The translations under genes were made by a program, and so were the position numbers. Shown one piece after another: positions 18,137-26,490 of a stretch of 39,144 nt of DNA. The notes below the pieces were generated by a model. That model made no database searches. It saw only the letters and a program-made list of their open reading frames with translations, and was not told the DNA's origin. The stretch comes from Acidimicrobiia bacterium (GTDB taxonomy: Bacteria > Actinomycetota > Acidimicrobiia > Acidimicrobiales > Aldehydirespiratoraceae). The stretch covers positions 1 to 39,144 of the forward strand of contig JAHQYM010000014.1 of the NCBI GenBank assembly GCA_024421095.1, given 5' to 3'. The number at the start of each line of letters is the position of its first letter. The first letter of the stretch is position 1.

Positions 18137-19155
18137 CAATTACTCGCCGGGAGCCTACTCGCCGGGAGCCTCGCCCCAACCAGATGCTGGTTCGCTCCCA
18201 CAAGCACACCATCACCCACCAGCGACATACCCACAACCCGCGCATCGTGATCCACCACCGCGTTAGTGCCAACTATCGAACTCTCAACGCGAGCATTCGC
18301 TGCGAGTTTGGCACCAGCCATAACGATACTGTCATGCACTACCGCCCCCGCAGCAACAACAGCATCAGCCATGATCACCGATCGTTGAACTAGAGCAGCA
18401 GGATCAATGTGTGCGCTAGCAGAAATGGCTGGGGCAGCAGAGCCACGCACCCCACTAATCAGGTCTAACTGGGCTTGCAGGTAGGTTGCGGGCGTGCCAA
18501 TATCGATCCAGTATGCATCAGAACGCACCGCCCAAAGGCCACCCGCAGCAGCGATCCGAGGAAACACTTCACGCTCGATCGACACCCGCCGGCCCTTAGC
18601 AATACCATCCAAGACTGCGGCTTCAAGCACATAAGTACCGGCATTGATCCAATTCGTGGGCGCGGTATCGGCAGGAGGTTTTTCAACAAAACCCAACACT
18701 TGGCCTTGAGCATCCGTGGGCACCACACCATAACGAGAGGGATCCTCAACTTGAGTTAGCGCAATAGTGGCCGTCGCTTTGGTTTCGTGATGGCGTTGCC
18801 AAAGCTGCGGCAAGTCGAGGTCGGTCAACACATCGCCGTTTACCACCACGAAGGTCTCATCAATACCCGCAAAATCAGCCGCGAAACGGATCGCCCCAGC
18901 AGTGTCGAGTGGTTCTGGTTCTACCGCATAGCTAAGTGGAATCCCACAACATTGCGCATCCGGGTAAGCCGCACGAAACGCATCGTCTTTGTATCCGAGT
19001 GAAAGAACTACCTCATCAACGCCACCACCTTTGAGCGCGCCAATTGCGTATTCGATCATGGGCCGGTCGACTAGCGGCAACATTTGTTTTGGGGTAGTGA
19101 GTGTCAACGGCCGTAACCTAGTGCCAAAGCCGCCAACAAGCACTACGGCTTTCAC
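18136..19155 (-). CDS. Mannose-1-phosphate guanylyltransferase (GDP-mannose pyrophosphorylase)
   Basis: A 339-residue nucleotidyltransferase with GGFGTRLRPLTLTTPKQMLP at the N-terminus (nucleotide-binding signature with the catalytic lysine), NGDVLTDLDL for metal binding, VEKPP, and the sugar-binding YWIDIGTPATYLQAQ typical of GDP-mannose pyrophosphorylases. The C-terminal third is a left-handed beta helix of hexapeptide repeats. It would supply GDP-mannose to gmd. The mycobacterial counterpart is Rv3264c (manB); manC is the name in other bacteria. The start is GTG 19155, overlapping the upstream stop as GTGA. The C-terminus carries a duplicated RLPAS from a 15-bp tandem duplication. Confidence 0.88.
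   Translation of the reverse strand: MKAVVLVGGFGTRLRPLTLTTPKQMLPLVDRPMIEYAIGALKGGGVDEVVLSLGYKDDAFRAAYPDAQCCGIPLSYAVEPEPLDTAGAIRFAADFAGIDETFVVVNGDVLTDLDLPQLWQRHHETKATATIALTQVEDPSRYGVVPTDAQGQVLGFVEKPPADTAPTNWINAGTYVLEAAVLDGIAKGRRVSIEREVFPRIAAAGGLWAVRSDAYWIDIGTPATYLQAQLDLISGVRGSAAPAISASAHIDPAALVQRSVIMADAVVAAGAVVHDSIVMAGAKLAANARVESSIVGTNAVVDHDARVVGMSLVGDGVLVGANQHLVGARLPASRLPASN
18141..18170 (-). repeat. Perfect 15-bp tandem duplication at the 3' end of the guanylyltransferase gene
   Basis: TACTCGCCGGGAGCC occurs twice in direct succession (18141-18155 and 18156-18170). Being five codons long it leaves the frame intact and repeats RLPAS just before the stop. It looks recent because the copies are identical. 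Confidence 0.85.
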
Positions 19156-20087
19156 GGCGTGGACGTAACCGGGACGGTAGTTTCTGGCGAGGACGGTGCG
19201 ACGGTAGTTGATGTGGTCGTAACCGGGACAGTGGTTTCTGGCGCAGTCGTAGCCGGCACGGTAGTTTCTGGCGTGGACGTAGCCGGTTCAGTTTCTTCCG
19301 GCGAGATCGTCGGATACGCCGGGACAGGGGTCGGTGTGTTCGGGTCTTCCGATTGGCTAGGGTCTTCGGTTGGGTTCGGCAACGTGTTGAGATCAAACGG
19401 AGAATTGGGGTCAAGCGTAGTGGTAGGCGCAAACTCAATCTGCGTACCAACACCCAAGAGCGACACAATCACGTCATCTGCGGGTGGTGGTGGGTCTTCA
19501 GCCAACGGCACCAAAGCAAAACTGAATCCCTCACCATCGCCCAACAATCGAATGTTTCTAAAGTTGTCTTCAAAGACCTCAACGATCGTCGGCCCATCTG
19601 CGCTACCTAGATTCCAGCGGGCTACTTTGATCGCTGCGGGTTCTCCGTTGCAACCATCTGCGGCCAAGATCGGTGAGAACTCTCCGTTGTTAGCGAAGAT
19701 TCCTTCAACCGTTATGTCGGCATTCATGGCATCCAACAGCACCCCGATACGAGCATCATCACCGGTGGCGGAACTGTTGAAAGGGTGAACATGGATCAAG
19801 GAATCATCGTGGCTATGGATGCCATCGGGGTCGCTCGAACCAGTAAAATGCGGCATACGCTGCCCGCAGTTGTAGATGGTGTAGGCAGCGTGCCAATGGT
19901 CGGCGGTTGTCGGTGAGGTGACCGGGTCACGGGTACCGCGGGCCGCAACCACCAAACCAACACCGAGGATGACTATCAAGGCAACCACAAGCGGAAAACC
20001 GATTTGGCGGCGCTCCGAGGCACCCCGAGAAGAAGCTGCCGCTTTCGCCGCTCGTTGAACTTTTTTTGATGAATTAGCTTTTGCCAC
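19152..20087 (-). CDS. Membrane-anchored protein with His-rich domain and Pro/Thr tail, unknown function
   Basis: About 311 residues. A basic N-terminus (KANSSKKVQRAAKAAASSRG) precedes one transmembrane segment (FPLVVALIVILGVGLVV), so the rest is likely extracytoplasmic. The next domain has HWHAAYTIYNCGQRMPHF and then DGIHSHDDSLIHVHPF, a dense set of His residues that could bind metal. The last 90 residues are a Pro/Thr/Glu tail of repeated PETTVPVT units, probably a disordered or glycosylated stalk. I do not recognise a named family, though similar HWHAAY proteins are, as I recall, common in Acidimicrobiia near nucleotidyltransferases. GTG 20087 is the chosen start; the frame extends to 20117 with a less likely start. 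It overlaps the guanylyltransferase gene by four bases. Confidence 0.75.
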   Translation of the reverse strand: MAKANSSKKVQRAAKAAASSRGASERRQIGFPLVVALIVILGVGLVVAARGTRDPVTSPTTADHWHAAYTIYNCGQRMPHFTGSSDPDGIHSHDDSLIHVHPFNSSATGDDARIGVLLDAMNADITVEGIFANNGEFSPILAADGCNGEPAAIKVARWNLGSADGPTIVEVFEDNFRNIRLLGDGEGFSFALVPLAEDPPPPADDVIVSLLGVGTQIEFAPTTTLDPNSPFDLNTLPNPTEDPSQSEDPNTPTPVPAYPTISPEETEPATSTPETTVPATTAPETTVPVTTTSTTVAPSSPETTVPVTSTP

Positions 20088-20261
20088 GAAACCTAACGCT
20101 AGCGGAAACAACACCACGAACGGCGCGCCATCCGAGGATTAATGGCGCTTCGGGTTTGAAGACGGGGCGCGGGGGTTGTTGATCTCAGTTGTTGTTGTGG
20201 TGTGTTCGTGAAGACGAACCGCCTCGCTTCGCGTAACGTTGTTGGGCAACCAAGACCATGT

Positions 20262-20289
20262 GTCTATAGCTAGCGTCTATAGCTATAGT
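20262..20289 (+). promoter_or_regulatory. Direct repeats and -10 box before the orphan antitoxin gene
   Basis: GTCTATAGCTA occurs at 20262-20272 and again at 20275-20285, 13 bases apart. The second copy extends into CTATAGCTATAG (20277-20288), a perfect palindrome containing TATAGT (20284-20289), a good -10 hexamer. No clear -35 was found. The arrangement suits an autoregulated antitoxin promoter. Confidence 0.5.
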
Positions 20290-20329
20290 GTTCGTATCGT
20301 GTACGCAACGGAGTCTTGGAGGTTCCAAA

Positions 20330-20872
20330 ATGCCTAGCAACAGGCAGGTCCAACGAACGATATCCGCGGGCGAATTCAAGAACCGCTGCCTTGCGCTGAT
20401 GGATGAAGTCAACGAGAACGGAATGGAGATCGTGATCACGAAGCACGGCAAACCCGTGTCCAAATTCGTGGCTGCCGAGAACCCGACACCCGAGATCTGG
20501 GGCCGCTACCGAGACCAAGTTCGAATCGTCGCAGACATCCTCGACCCCGCCGTCCCCGAAGAGGAGTGGGAAGTATTCTCCAACCCGGTGGGCCGCGCGG
20601 ACAAAATCCGTGGCAACGCTCGATCCGAGGCCGTGAATCAAACCGCCCGCATGCTGTCAACTTCTTTTGTTGCACTCGGTTACTGTGTGAGTAGCCGTCG
20701 GAACTTGGATAATCACACAATCTCGGTGCCGAGTTCCGTTTCCGCTAGGATTTTTGCAACTCTTCAAAGAGAGACGCGTAAGCGTGAGCCACACGCTCCG
20801 GCGAAACCCAACCCAAGACGAACTGTCGGCCCGCGAACCCCATCGCCTCACGATCTGCTTTTAATGAGCTAA
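20330..20872 (+). CDS. Orphan Phd-type antitoxin with a non-homologous C-terminal extension
   Basis: The first 85 or so residues are a typical Phd-like antitoxin: TISAGEFKNRCLALMDEVNE, then EIVITKHGKPVSKFV, and the ending region RDQVRIVADILDPAV followed by EEEWEVF, where such proteins normally stop. GGAGG lies seven bases before ATG 20330. Here the frame continues for about 95 residues of unrelated, basic sequence whose end runs antisense through the last 128 bases of the glycosyltransferase gene. No PIN or RelE toxin follows. The likely history is loss of the toxin and native stop, leaving an orphan antitoxin; the extension may be unstructured or the gene may be decaying. Confidence 0.65.
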   Translation: MPSNRQVQRTISAGEFKNRCLALMDEVNENGMEIVITKHGKPVSKFVAAENPTPEIWGRYRDQVRIVADILDPAVPEEEWEVFSNPVGRADKIRGNARSEAVNQTARMLSTSFVALGYCVSSRRNLDNHTISVPSSVSARIFATLQRETRKREPHAPAKPNPRRTVGPRTPSPHDLLLMS

Positions 20873-22004
20873 CTAATCGCAACACGGCCGCAGTAAACGC
20901 CTCTTGATCCTCGGGTGGTACCACAATGCCGGCTCGCTGAGACGAAACCACCTCAGCTATTTCCGAGCCGCCATCAACGGAAGCGAGCACTGCCCGACCC
21001 GCAGCAAGCACCGAGTACAACTTTGAAGGCACCGAAGAATGCGCCAAACCACGCCGCAACGCAATGACATGCACATCGGCAGCAGCAAGCACTTCAGGCA
21101 ATCGCTCAACCGGTTGATAATCAACAAACAAGACGTTTTGCAGGCCCGCCGCAAGCAACTCCAGTTCTTGGCGTCTTGCTCCGTCACCGTTCAGCACGAA
21201 CACTGCATCGTCAGTCTGACCACGCACCGATAACTCCCTAGCAGCCTCAACGAGCAACTCAAGCGGTTGAGAAAAACCCAGATTGCCGGCATACATCACC
21301 ACGGTGCGCTCGCCCAAAGCAAACTCGGTACGGTAAGCATTATCGCGGGTTTGAGGTTGGATAGCTTCGGTGTCCACAAAATTCGGGATCACCCGCACCA
21401 ATGTGTTGCAACGAATACCGAGTTTCGTTTCAATGTTGCTACGCAAATCTTCTGAAAGCACTGTCACAGCAGCGCAACGGCGGTAAATCCAACGCTCTAA
21501 CCCCCGCAGCAACCGGATCAAACCACGGTTGGAAATCACCCCAACATCAATTCCGACATCAGGAAACACATCTTGCACATTCAACACCAACGGCACCCGG
21601 CGCACACCCGCGCTAAGCCAACCAGCCATACCAAGCGTTAGCGGTGGCGACATAGCCAAAACAAGGTCGATTGGTTGCTTGCGTTGCTGCGACGAGACAC
21701 GCCACAACGCACTGAACGTGGCAAGTACGGTGAAACCTAAAAAACCACAAGCCCGCAACCAAATATTGTTCTTTTTGCTAGGGAACGGATAGACCCGCGA
21801 AATAGAACCCCAAGCGGTTTGCTCATGACGCGCCAAACGCCCTCGCCAAGCCGGGTCAACCTTATGGTTCGCGTACCAAGGCAACGCTGTAACCACCTCA
21901 ACTTGATGCCCCGCAGCAACCAATCCACGAACAATTTCGGTAATGACCAAGCCAGTTGGTGCCATATCTGGTTCAAAATGAGGACAAATAACCTGAACAC
22001 GCAC
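20745..22004 (-). CDS. GT4-family glycosyltransferase, WcaI/WbuB-like
   Basis: A 419-residue GT-B fold glycosyltransferase. The N-terminal domain starts VICPHFEPDMAPTG, a pattern seen in WcaI/WbuB-like enzymes. The linker has LVLNVQDVFPDVGIDVG, and the C-terminal nucleotide-binding domain has VVMYAGNLGFSQPLELLVEA and VPSKLYSVLAAGRAVLASVD ahead of a GSEIAEVV loop with the GT4 acidic residue. It would add a sugar to a lipid-linked exopolysaccharide intermediate at the membrane. It is the last of three transferase genes, nine bases after the previous one. The 3' end overlaps, antisense, the extended reading frame of the orphan antitoxin. Donor and acceptor are unknown. Confidence 0.88.
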   Translation of the reverse strand: MRVQVICPHFEPDMAPTGLVITEIVRGLVAAGHQVEVVTALPWYANHKVDPAWRGRLARHEQTAWGSISRVYPFPSKKNNIWLRACGFLGFTVLATFSALWRVSSQQRKQPIDLVLAMSPPLTLGMAGWLSAGVRRVPLVLNVQDVFPDVGIDVGVISNRGLIRLLRGLERWIYRRCAAVTVLSEDLRSNIETKLGIRCNTLVRVIPNFVDTEAIQPQTRDNAYRTEFALGERTVVMYAGNLGFSQPLELLVEAARELSVRGQTDDAVFVLNGDGARRQELELLAAGLQNVLFVDYQPVERLPEVLAAADVHVIALRRGLAHSSVPSKLYSVLAAGRAVLASVDGGSEIAEVVSSQRAGIVVPPEDQEAFTAAVLRLVSSLKADREAMGFAGRQFVLGWVSPERVAHAYASLFEELQKS

Positions 22005-22013
22005 CCAGTCAGC

Positions 22014-23147
22014 CTAAGCCCACTCAGACCACACTCTCAACAAACGCTCAGCCACCAACGCCGGCGCAAAACACTCTGCACGTAACCGCCCAACCGCGCT
22101 CAAACGAGCCACCAAAGCACTATCGGTCAAAACCGCATCAATCGCATCAACCCACCCATCAACATCATCAGCCGAAACCAACAAACCAGCATCAGCCACG
22201 ACCTCAGGCATAGCCGTGTTGTTGCCCGCTATAACCGGCGTACCCGCATGCATCGCTTCGAGCAACGGCAAACCAAACCCCTCATAACGAGAAGGAAAAG
22301 CCACCAGATCAGCCCGTTTCATCAAAGTCGACAACTGCGCCGAACTTATCCGGCCCAGACGCTCCACCCTAACCGCCGCACTCCCTATCCGCTGTGCCAC
22401 CTCGGGCTCTGCACGGCCCGTGCCTCCAGTAAAGACAACCGTTAAGTCGGGATAACGCGAAGCCAACCGATCCACTGCCTCAAGCAAAGTCAGATGATTC
22501 TTGTGGGGATGAGTCGCCGCCGGATACAAAAGCATCGGGCCCTCACCTAAGCGCTCAAGCAAGACTCGGTGACTGAGCGGACTATCATGGCTTGCTCGCG
22601 TGTCCCAAGTTGATGACACAACACGCACCTTCTCGTCACTAATCCCAAACCGCTCAACCACGCAGTTAGCTACCCAATGAGAAGGAGCACACACCACACG
22701 AGCGTCCGTGGCAGAACGTTGCAAAGCCCACTTGAGGTAATTTCTTTTGGCGAGACTGAAATTGGCGGCCATATCTAAAGGTTGCAAATCATGGATCGTC
22801 AGCAACGCATTAGGGTTCCGCACAGCCGGCATTCGACCACCAAAATGATGCACAAGATCGGCATCACGGGTAGCTAGGTGAACTTGCGTAGATTCAGCCA
22901 AGATGCGAAAACCGCGGTAATGCAACGGGCCAACCAGGGAGCCAGCCGCAAGGGGTTGCATCCAGGGATAACACTCATGCACACGCTTTGATGCCACAAC
23001 TCGCAACGACACCGAAGCAGCAGAGGACGGACCTCCTTGCGTACGTTGTTGCTGAGTCACCGCAGCCAACAAACGAGTGGCATATTCTTCGGAACCACCT
23101 ACCCCACCAGGCACCAGCCAAGCCAGATTCGCTACCACCGAAACCAT
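22014..23147 (-). CDS. GT4-family glycosyltransferase (second of three)
   Basis: About 377 residues with GT-B architecture. The N-terminal LVPGGVGGSEEYATRLL loop and the C-terminal LLYPAATHPHKNHLTLLEAV and ADLVAFPSRYEGFGLPLLEA blocks, including the EGFGLPLLE signature with the catalytic Glu residues, place it in GT4. The ATPHK pattern is common in mannosyl- and rhamnosyltransferases. ATG 23147 overlaps the upstream TGA by one base; a GTG directly before it is an alternative start. Translation coupling on both sides supports a single three-enzyme unit. Confidence 0.88.
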   Translation of the reverse strand: MVSVVANLAWLVPGGVGGSEEYATRLLAAVTQQQRTQGGPSSAASVSLRVVASKRVHECYPWMQPLAAGSLVGPLHYRGFRILAESTQVHLATRDADLVHHFGGRMPAVRNPNALLTIHDLQPLDMAANFSLAKRNYLKWALQRSATDARVVCAPSHWVANCVVERFGISDEKVRVVSSTWDTRASHDSPLSHRVLLERLGEGPMLLYPAATHPHKNHLTLLEAVDRLASRYPDLTVVFTGGTGRAEPEVAQRIGSAAVRVERLGRISSAQLSTLMKRADLVAFPSRYEGFGLPLLEAMHAGTPVIAGNNTAMPEVVADAGLLVSADDVDGWVDAIDAVLTDSALVARLSAVGRLRAECFAPALVAERLLRVWSEWA

Positions 23148-24280
23148 CACATCACCAACCGATAGGCAGCAGCCAAACCTTCAGCAACGCTACCCCAAGA
23201 CATCGCCGCAGCACGCTGCACACCCGCATGCGCGAGCCGCTTACGCAGATCACTATCTCCAACAACCGCATCAATCCCGGCGGCAATCGAAGCAACATCA
23301 TTAGGGTCAACTAACCACGCGCCAGCCCCAGCCACCTCCGCGGTAGCGGTACCAGCACTCGTTACCACCGCAGTGCGCTGTGCCATTGCCTCAAGGACCG
23401 GTAACCCGAACCCCTCCATAAGGCTTGGGTAAACGAACACATCAGCCAAATCGTAAAGAACCCCAAGATCGGCTTTCGGAACCTCACCAAGATGGCGAAC
23501 ATTAGCTTTATCTGCTAGCAGTTCGTCGGTATCAGTTCGCCAACCTTTCGGGCCAACAAGCAACAACGGCAAATCATTGGCAGATTGGGTCAGCGCCGCC
23601 AACAAGGCTCGAAGGTTCTTGCGAGGCTCACTAGTCCCGACCCACAACAAAAACTGCTCAGGAAGGCGATAGCGTACACGAACCTCAGCACGGTCTTGTT
23701 CACTCACCGCCCGTGCAGTGACCCCCAAAGGTAACACCCGAATCCGCTCAGCCTCCAAACCACGCTCAACACAATCCTCCAGCGTGTATGTGGACGGCAC
23801 CAGCACCAAGTCGGCGTGAACTTTCGCCAAGTCAAAAGCCCTAGTCATAAAAGCCACGCCACGTTTGTGAAAATAATTCGGATAACGCAAGAACGCTAAG
23901 TCGTTGATGGTAACCACCAGCGCAGCATCACCGGGTGGAGGCACCACCCCACCAGTCGCATGCACAATGTCTAAGTGCCCTAAGCGTCCAGTATGGCAGC
24001 GCATCGACGGCAAGGCCGGCCACCGCAGGCGCTGCCACGCCTCGTAAAGCGCCAAACGCGGCCAACGCAAATGCGCCAATTCAAAAGGTGCGTCTGCTAA
24101 CTCCGCATGTTTGCTCGGATGCCGATGCCAAGCCGACACAGCAACAATTTCCCAATCACCACGCTGAGCCAACGCTCCCAAACTCGCTACCGCGGCACCC
24201 GCAGTGCCGCCAGGCACCCGATGCCAACACTGCTCCAAAACCGCGCCAACACGGCCAACGCCAGTGGCACTCACAGACAC
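23147..24280 (-). CDS. GT4-family glycosyltransferase (first of three)
   Basis: A 377-residue GT-B glycosyltransferase. It begins with a GTAGAAVASLGALA loop and carries LLWVGTSEPRKNLRALLAAL and VFVYPSLMEGFGLPVLEAMA in the C-terminal domain, the usual GT4 donor-binding signature; the TSEPRKN motif is frequent in mannosyl- and fucosyltransferase relatives. It starts 11 bases after the histidine kinase stop, so it is very likely on the same message as the signalling genes, a notable link between sensor and polysaccharide synthesis. The sugar used cannot be read from sequence, though GDP-mannose, GDP-rhamnose and GDP-fucose can all be made in this window. Confidence 0.88.
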   Translation of the reverse strand: MSVSATGVGRVGAVLEQCWHRVPGGTAGAAVASLGALAQRGDWEIVAVSAWHRHPSKHAELADAPFELAHLRWPRLALYEAWQRLRWPALPSMRCHTGRLGHLDIVHATGGVVPPPGDAALVVTINDLAFLRYPNYFHKRGVAFMTRAFDLAKVHADLVLVPSTYTLEDCVERGLEAERIRVLPLGVTARAVSEQDRAEVRVRYRLPEQFLLWVGTSEPRKNLRALLAALTQSANDLPLLLVGPKGWRTDTDELLADKANVRHLGEVPKADLGVLYDLADVFVYPSLMEGFGLPVLEAMAQRTAVVTSAGTATAEVAGAGAWLVDPNDVASIAAGIDAVVGDSDLRKRLAHAGVQRAAAMSWGSVAEGLAAAYRLVM

Positions 24281-24291
24281 ACCCCCACGGC

Positions 24292-26490
24292 CTAGTTGGC
24301 CGCGGCCTCATCAACCGGGGAAGCAACAACACCAGCCGGTTCGTCTGGCAACTCCGTAGGCAACGAAATACACATCTCGGTGTATTCACCGACCTTAGAA
24401 TCCACAGAAATAGTCCCCCCATGCTGGCGCACGATGTCAGAGGAGATAGCCAACCCGAGGCCCGTACCACGATCGGTCGGTTTGGTAGTGAAAAACGGGT
24501 TAAAGATCTTCTCAGCCACTTCTGGGGCAATCCCGTTGCCGTTGTCTCTAATACGAATCTCTATGTGCTCATCAGTACGGCGAGTAGCAAGCCAAATGGT
24601 CGGCGCGTAGGTCTCGTCTTCGGTTTCACGGTCAATCAGGGCTAATGCTTGGCGACGTTTCTCGTCGGTCGTGTCACACGCATTACCGACCATATTCAAA
24701 AACACCCGACTCAAATCTCTGGGAATAATCCTCAGTTCGCCAACATCGTCTGCTAAGTCGTGCTTAATGTCAAGCTGGAACTCCGAATCAGCCGCACGAG
24801 CCGAGTGATATGCCAAGCGTGCGTGCTCCTCCAACAATCCGTTGATGTTAGACATCTGCCATTCGCCGGTATCTCGTCCCATGGAGAGCATGTCGGTGAC
24901 GATACGGTTGGCCCGGTCGCCGTGTGAACGAATCCGTTCCAAATTCGCGCTAAGGTCAGTTTTTATTTCCTCCAACCAAGACTTCTGCTCCGCAGACAAA
25001 TCTTCATCAATTTCTTCAAACAGTTCTTGAAGTTCTTCAAGCAACTCCTCAGATGCCTCAGAAAAGTTTTTCACGAAGTTCAAAGGGTTCTTGATTTCGT
25101 GTGCTACACCAGCGGTGAGTTCACCAAGAGCCGCTAACTTTTCACGCATAATGATCTGGTCTTGGGCGCGTTGCAGGTCGGCCAACACTAACTCCATCTG
25201 CGCGTTCTTTTCTTTCAATTCGTCGGCCATCTTCTCTACCAAATTGAGCCGTTGCACCTCAAGCGCATGGCGGCGGAAAACTTCAAGCGCTGCGGCCATC
25301 TCGGCGATCTCGTCTCGGCCTCCCACATCAGCGGTAGCCTCCAAGTTGCCTCCCGCCATCCGCCGCATCCACCCCGAAAGTCGAGCCAAACGGCGCAACA
25401 ACACCCGACCCACCATCACAATGATGACCAGACCACCGCCGATACTAACCGCACTGATCACTATCAACAATAAGCGCCCTCGAGAAATTGCCTGTTCGGA
25501 AGCATCAGTGGCATTTTGAACATCGAGTTCCGCCGCCTCAACCAACGAATTCACGTTATTGAGCAAGTTCACCGCAACCGCACGACTGCGCTCCAACAAC
25601 GTGTCTTGGGAAGCGACAAGCTCTAATTCGGTTTCGCGTAGATCAAATCCACCCTGCTCACCGCCCAAAGCCAACAGCCTTTCAAACAACTGGCCAAACT
25701 CAGCAGCCAACACCGGGGAACTCTCGGCTAACTGGGTGATGTTGCGTTGAATGCGCCGCGCCGCCGCCTCGAAACGTTCTCGCAGCGGTTCAATCGCACT
25801 CGAATCCGACAATGCAAAAGCACGAGCTACAAGCTGCGTAGAAATATTCGCGTTGGTCTGCAATTCAGCCAAGAAACGGTAACTACGAAGTTCTTGGTCG
25901 GAGAGATGTTCGCTGCGAGCGCTCGGCGGCAACCCTAACTCTTCATAGCCGGTGGCGAGATAAAAAAACTGATTGTCTAGGGCAGGAATAATGACAGCAT
26001 CAATCTCCGCGCGCAACTCGTCGAGCTCAGTCTGTAACCCTAACTTCACCTCGGCCAAGCGAAAAAGTTCCTCACGGTTCATCTCAATCGCGTCAAGTTG
26101 CGACCGCAAAGTCACGCCAAGCCCACGAACAAGCTGATTTTGGCCGGGTTTAGTAGCATTTGCTTCCAAAGTCACCAACTGTGCGTCAAAAGCAGCATAT
26201 GTATCGTCAATATCATTGGAGATAGCCATTAGATCTTGCGGAGTGGCCGTGGTGATGCGCGGCGCGGCAGCTACCAACTCGGCGCTATGTTGAGCCGCAG
26301 AGAAAGCGATAGCCATAGCAGGAACGCTGCCCTCATTAACGCGGCCTTGCATATCGCCCACCCGCTCAATCGAAAACCAACCAACCAAACTCGCCGCCAC
26401 GGTTAACGCAACCGCAGCACCAATCACCGTAAAAAACCGAGTCGAGATACGAAAACGGCTCTCCGCAATACGTTTCGGCCAACTTTTCAT
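24292..26490 (-). CDS. Membrane sensor histidine kinase with helical extracytoplasmic domain and HAMP
   Basis: A 732-residue kinase. TM1 is about residues 19-41, TM2 about 339-361. The 300 residues between them are helical (four-helix-bundle type, TorS-like by layout) and have no PAS or Cache motif, which suits sensing through a partner protein. HAMP follows (362-412), then a coiled coil, the HisKA phosphoacceptor His464 in GVAHEIKNPLNF, an N-box (Asn603), the G1 box DNGNGI (649-654) and the G2 box GTGLGLAI (675-682). All catalytic residues are present. Its ATG overlaps the stop of a substrate-binding lipoprotein gene, so the pair is translationally coupled. The receiver-PP2C protein two genes further upstream is the obvious phosphotransfer partner. 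Confidence 0.93.
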   Translation of the reverse strand: MKSWPKRIAESRFRISTRFFTVIGAAVALTVAASLVGWFSIERVGDMQGRVNEGSVPAMAIAFSAAQHSAELVAAAPRITTATPQDLMAISNDIDDTYAAFDAQLVTLEANATKPGQNQLVRGLGVTLRSQLDAIEMNREELFRLAEVKLGLQTELDELRAEIDAVIIPALDNQFFYLATGYEELGLPPSARSEHLSDQELRSYRFLAELQTNANISTQLVARAFALSDSSAIEPLRERFEAAARRIQRNITQLAESSPVLAAEFGQLFERLLALGGEQGGFDLRETELELVASQDTLLERSRAVAVNLLNNVNSLVEAAELDVQNATDASEQAISRGRLLLIVISAVSIGGGLVIIVMVGRVLLRRLARLSGWMRRMAGGNLEATADVGGRDEIAEMAAALEVFRRHALEVQRLNLVEKMADELKEKNAQMELVLADLQRAQDQIIMREKLAALGELTAGVAHEIKNPLNFVKNFSEASEELLEELQELFEEIDEDLSAEQKSWLEEIKTDLSANLERIRSHGDRANRIVTDMLSMGRDTGEWQMSNINGLLEEHARLAYHSARAADSEFQLDIKHDLADDVGELRIIPRDLSRVFLNMVGNACDTTDEKRRQALALIDRETEDETYAPTIWLATRRTDEHIEIRIRDNGNGIAPEVAEKIFNPFFTTKPTDRGTGLGLAISSDIVRQHGGTISVDSKVGEYTEMCISLPTELPDEPAGVVASPVDEAAAN

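Noticed and set aside
20125-20148. 7-bp inverted repeat (GCGCCAT/ATGGCGC) between divergent genes
   Set aside because: It lies upstream of both flanking genes, so it cannot be their terminator, and the 10-base loop and short arms are not beyond chance.
20582-20872. Toxin domain fused to the orphan antitoxin
   Set aside because: The extension has no PIN, RelE or Doc motif, and its end is antisense to the glycosyltransferase.
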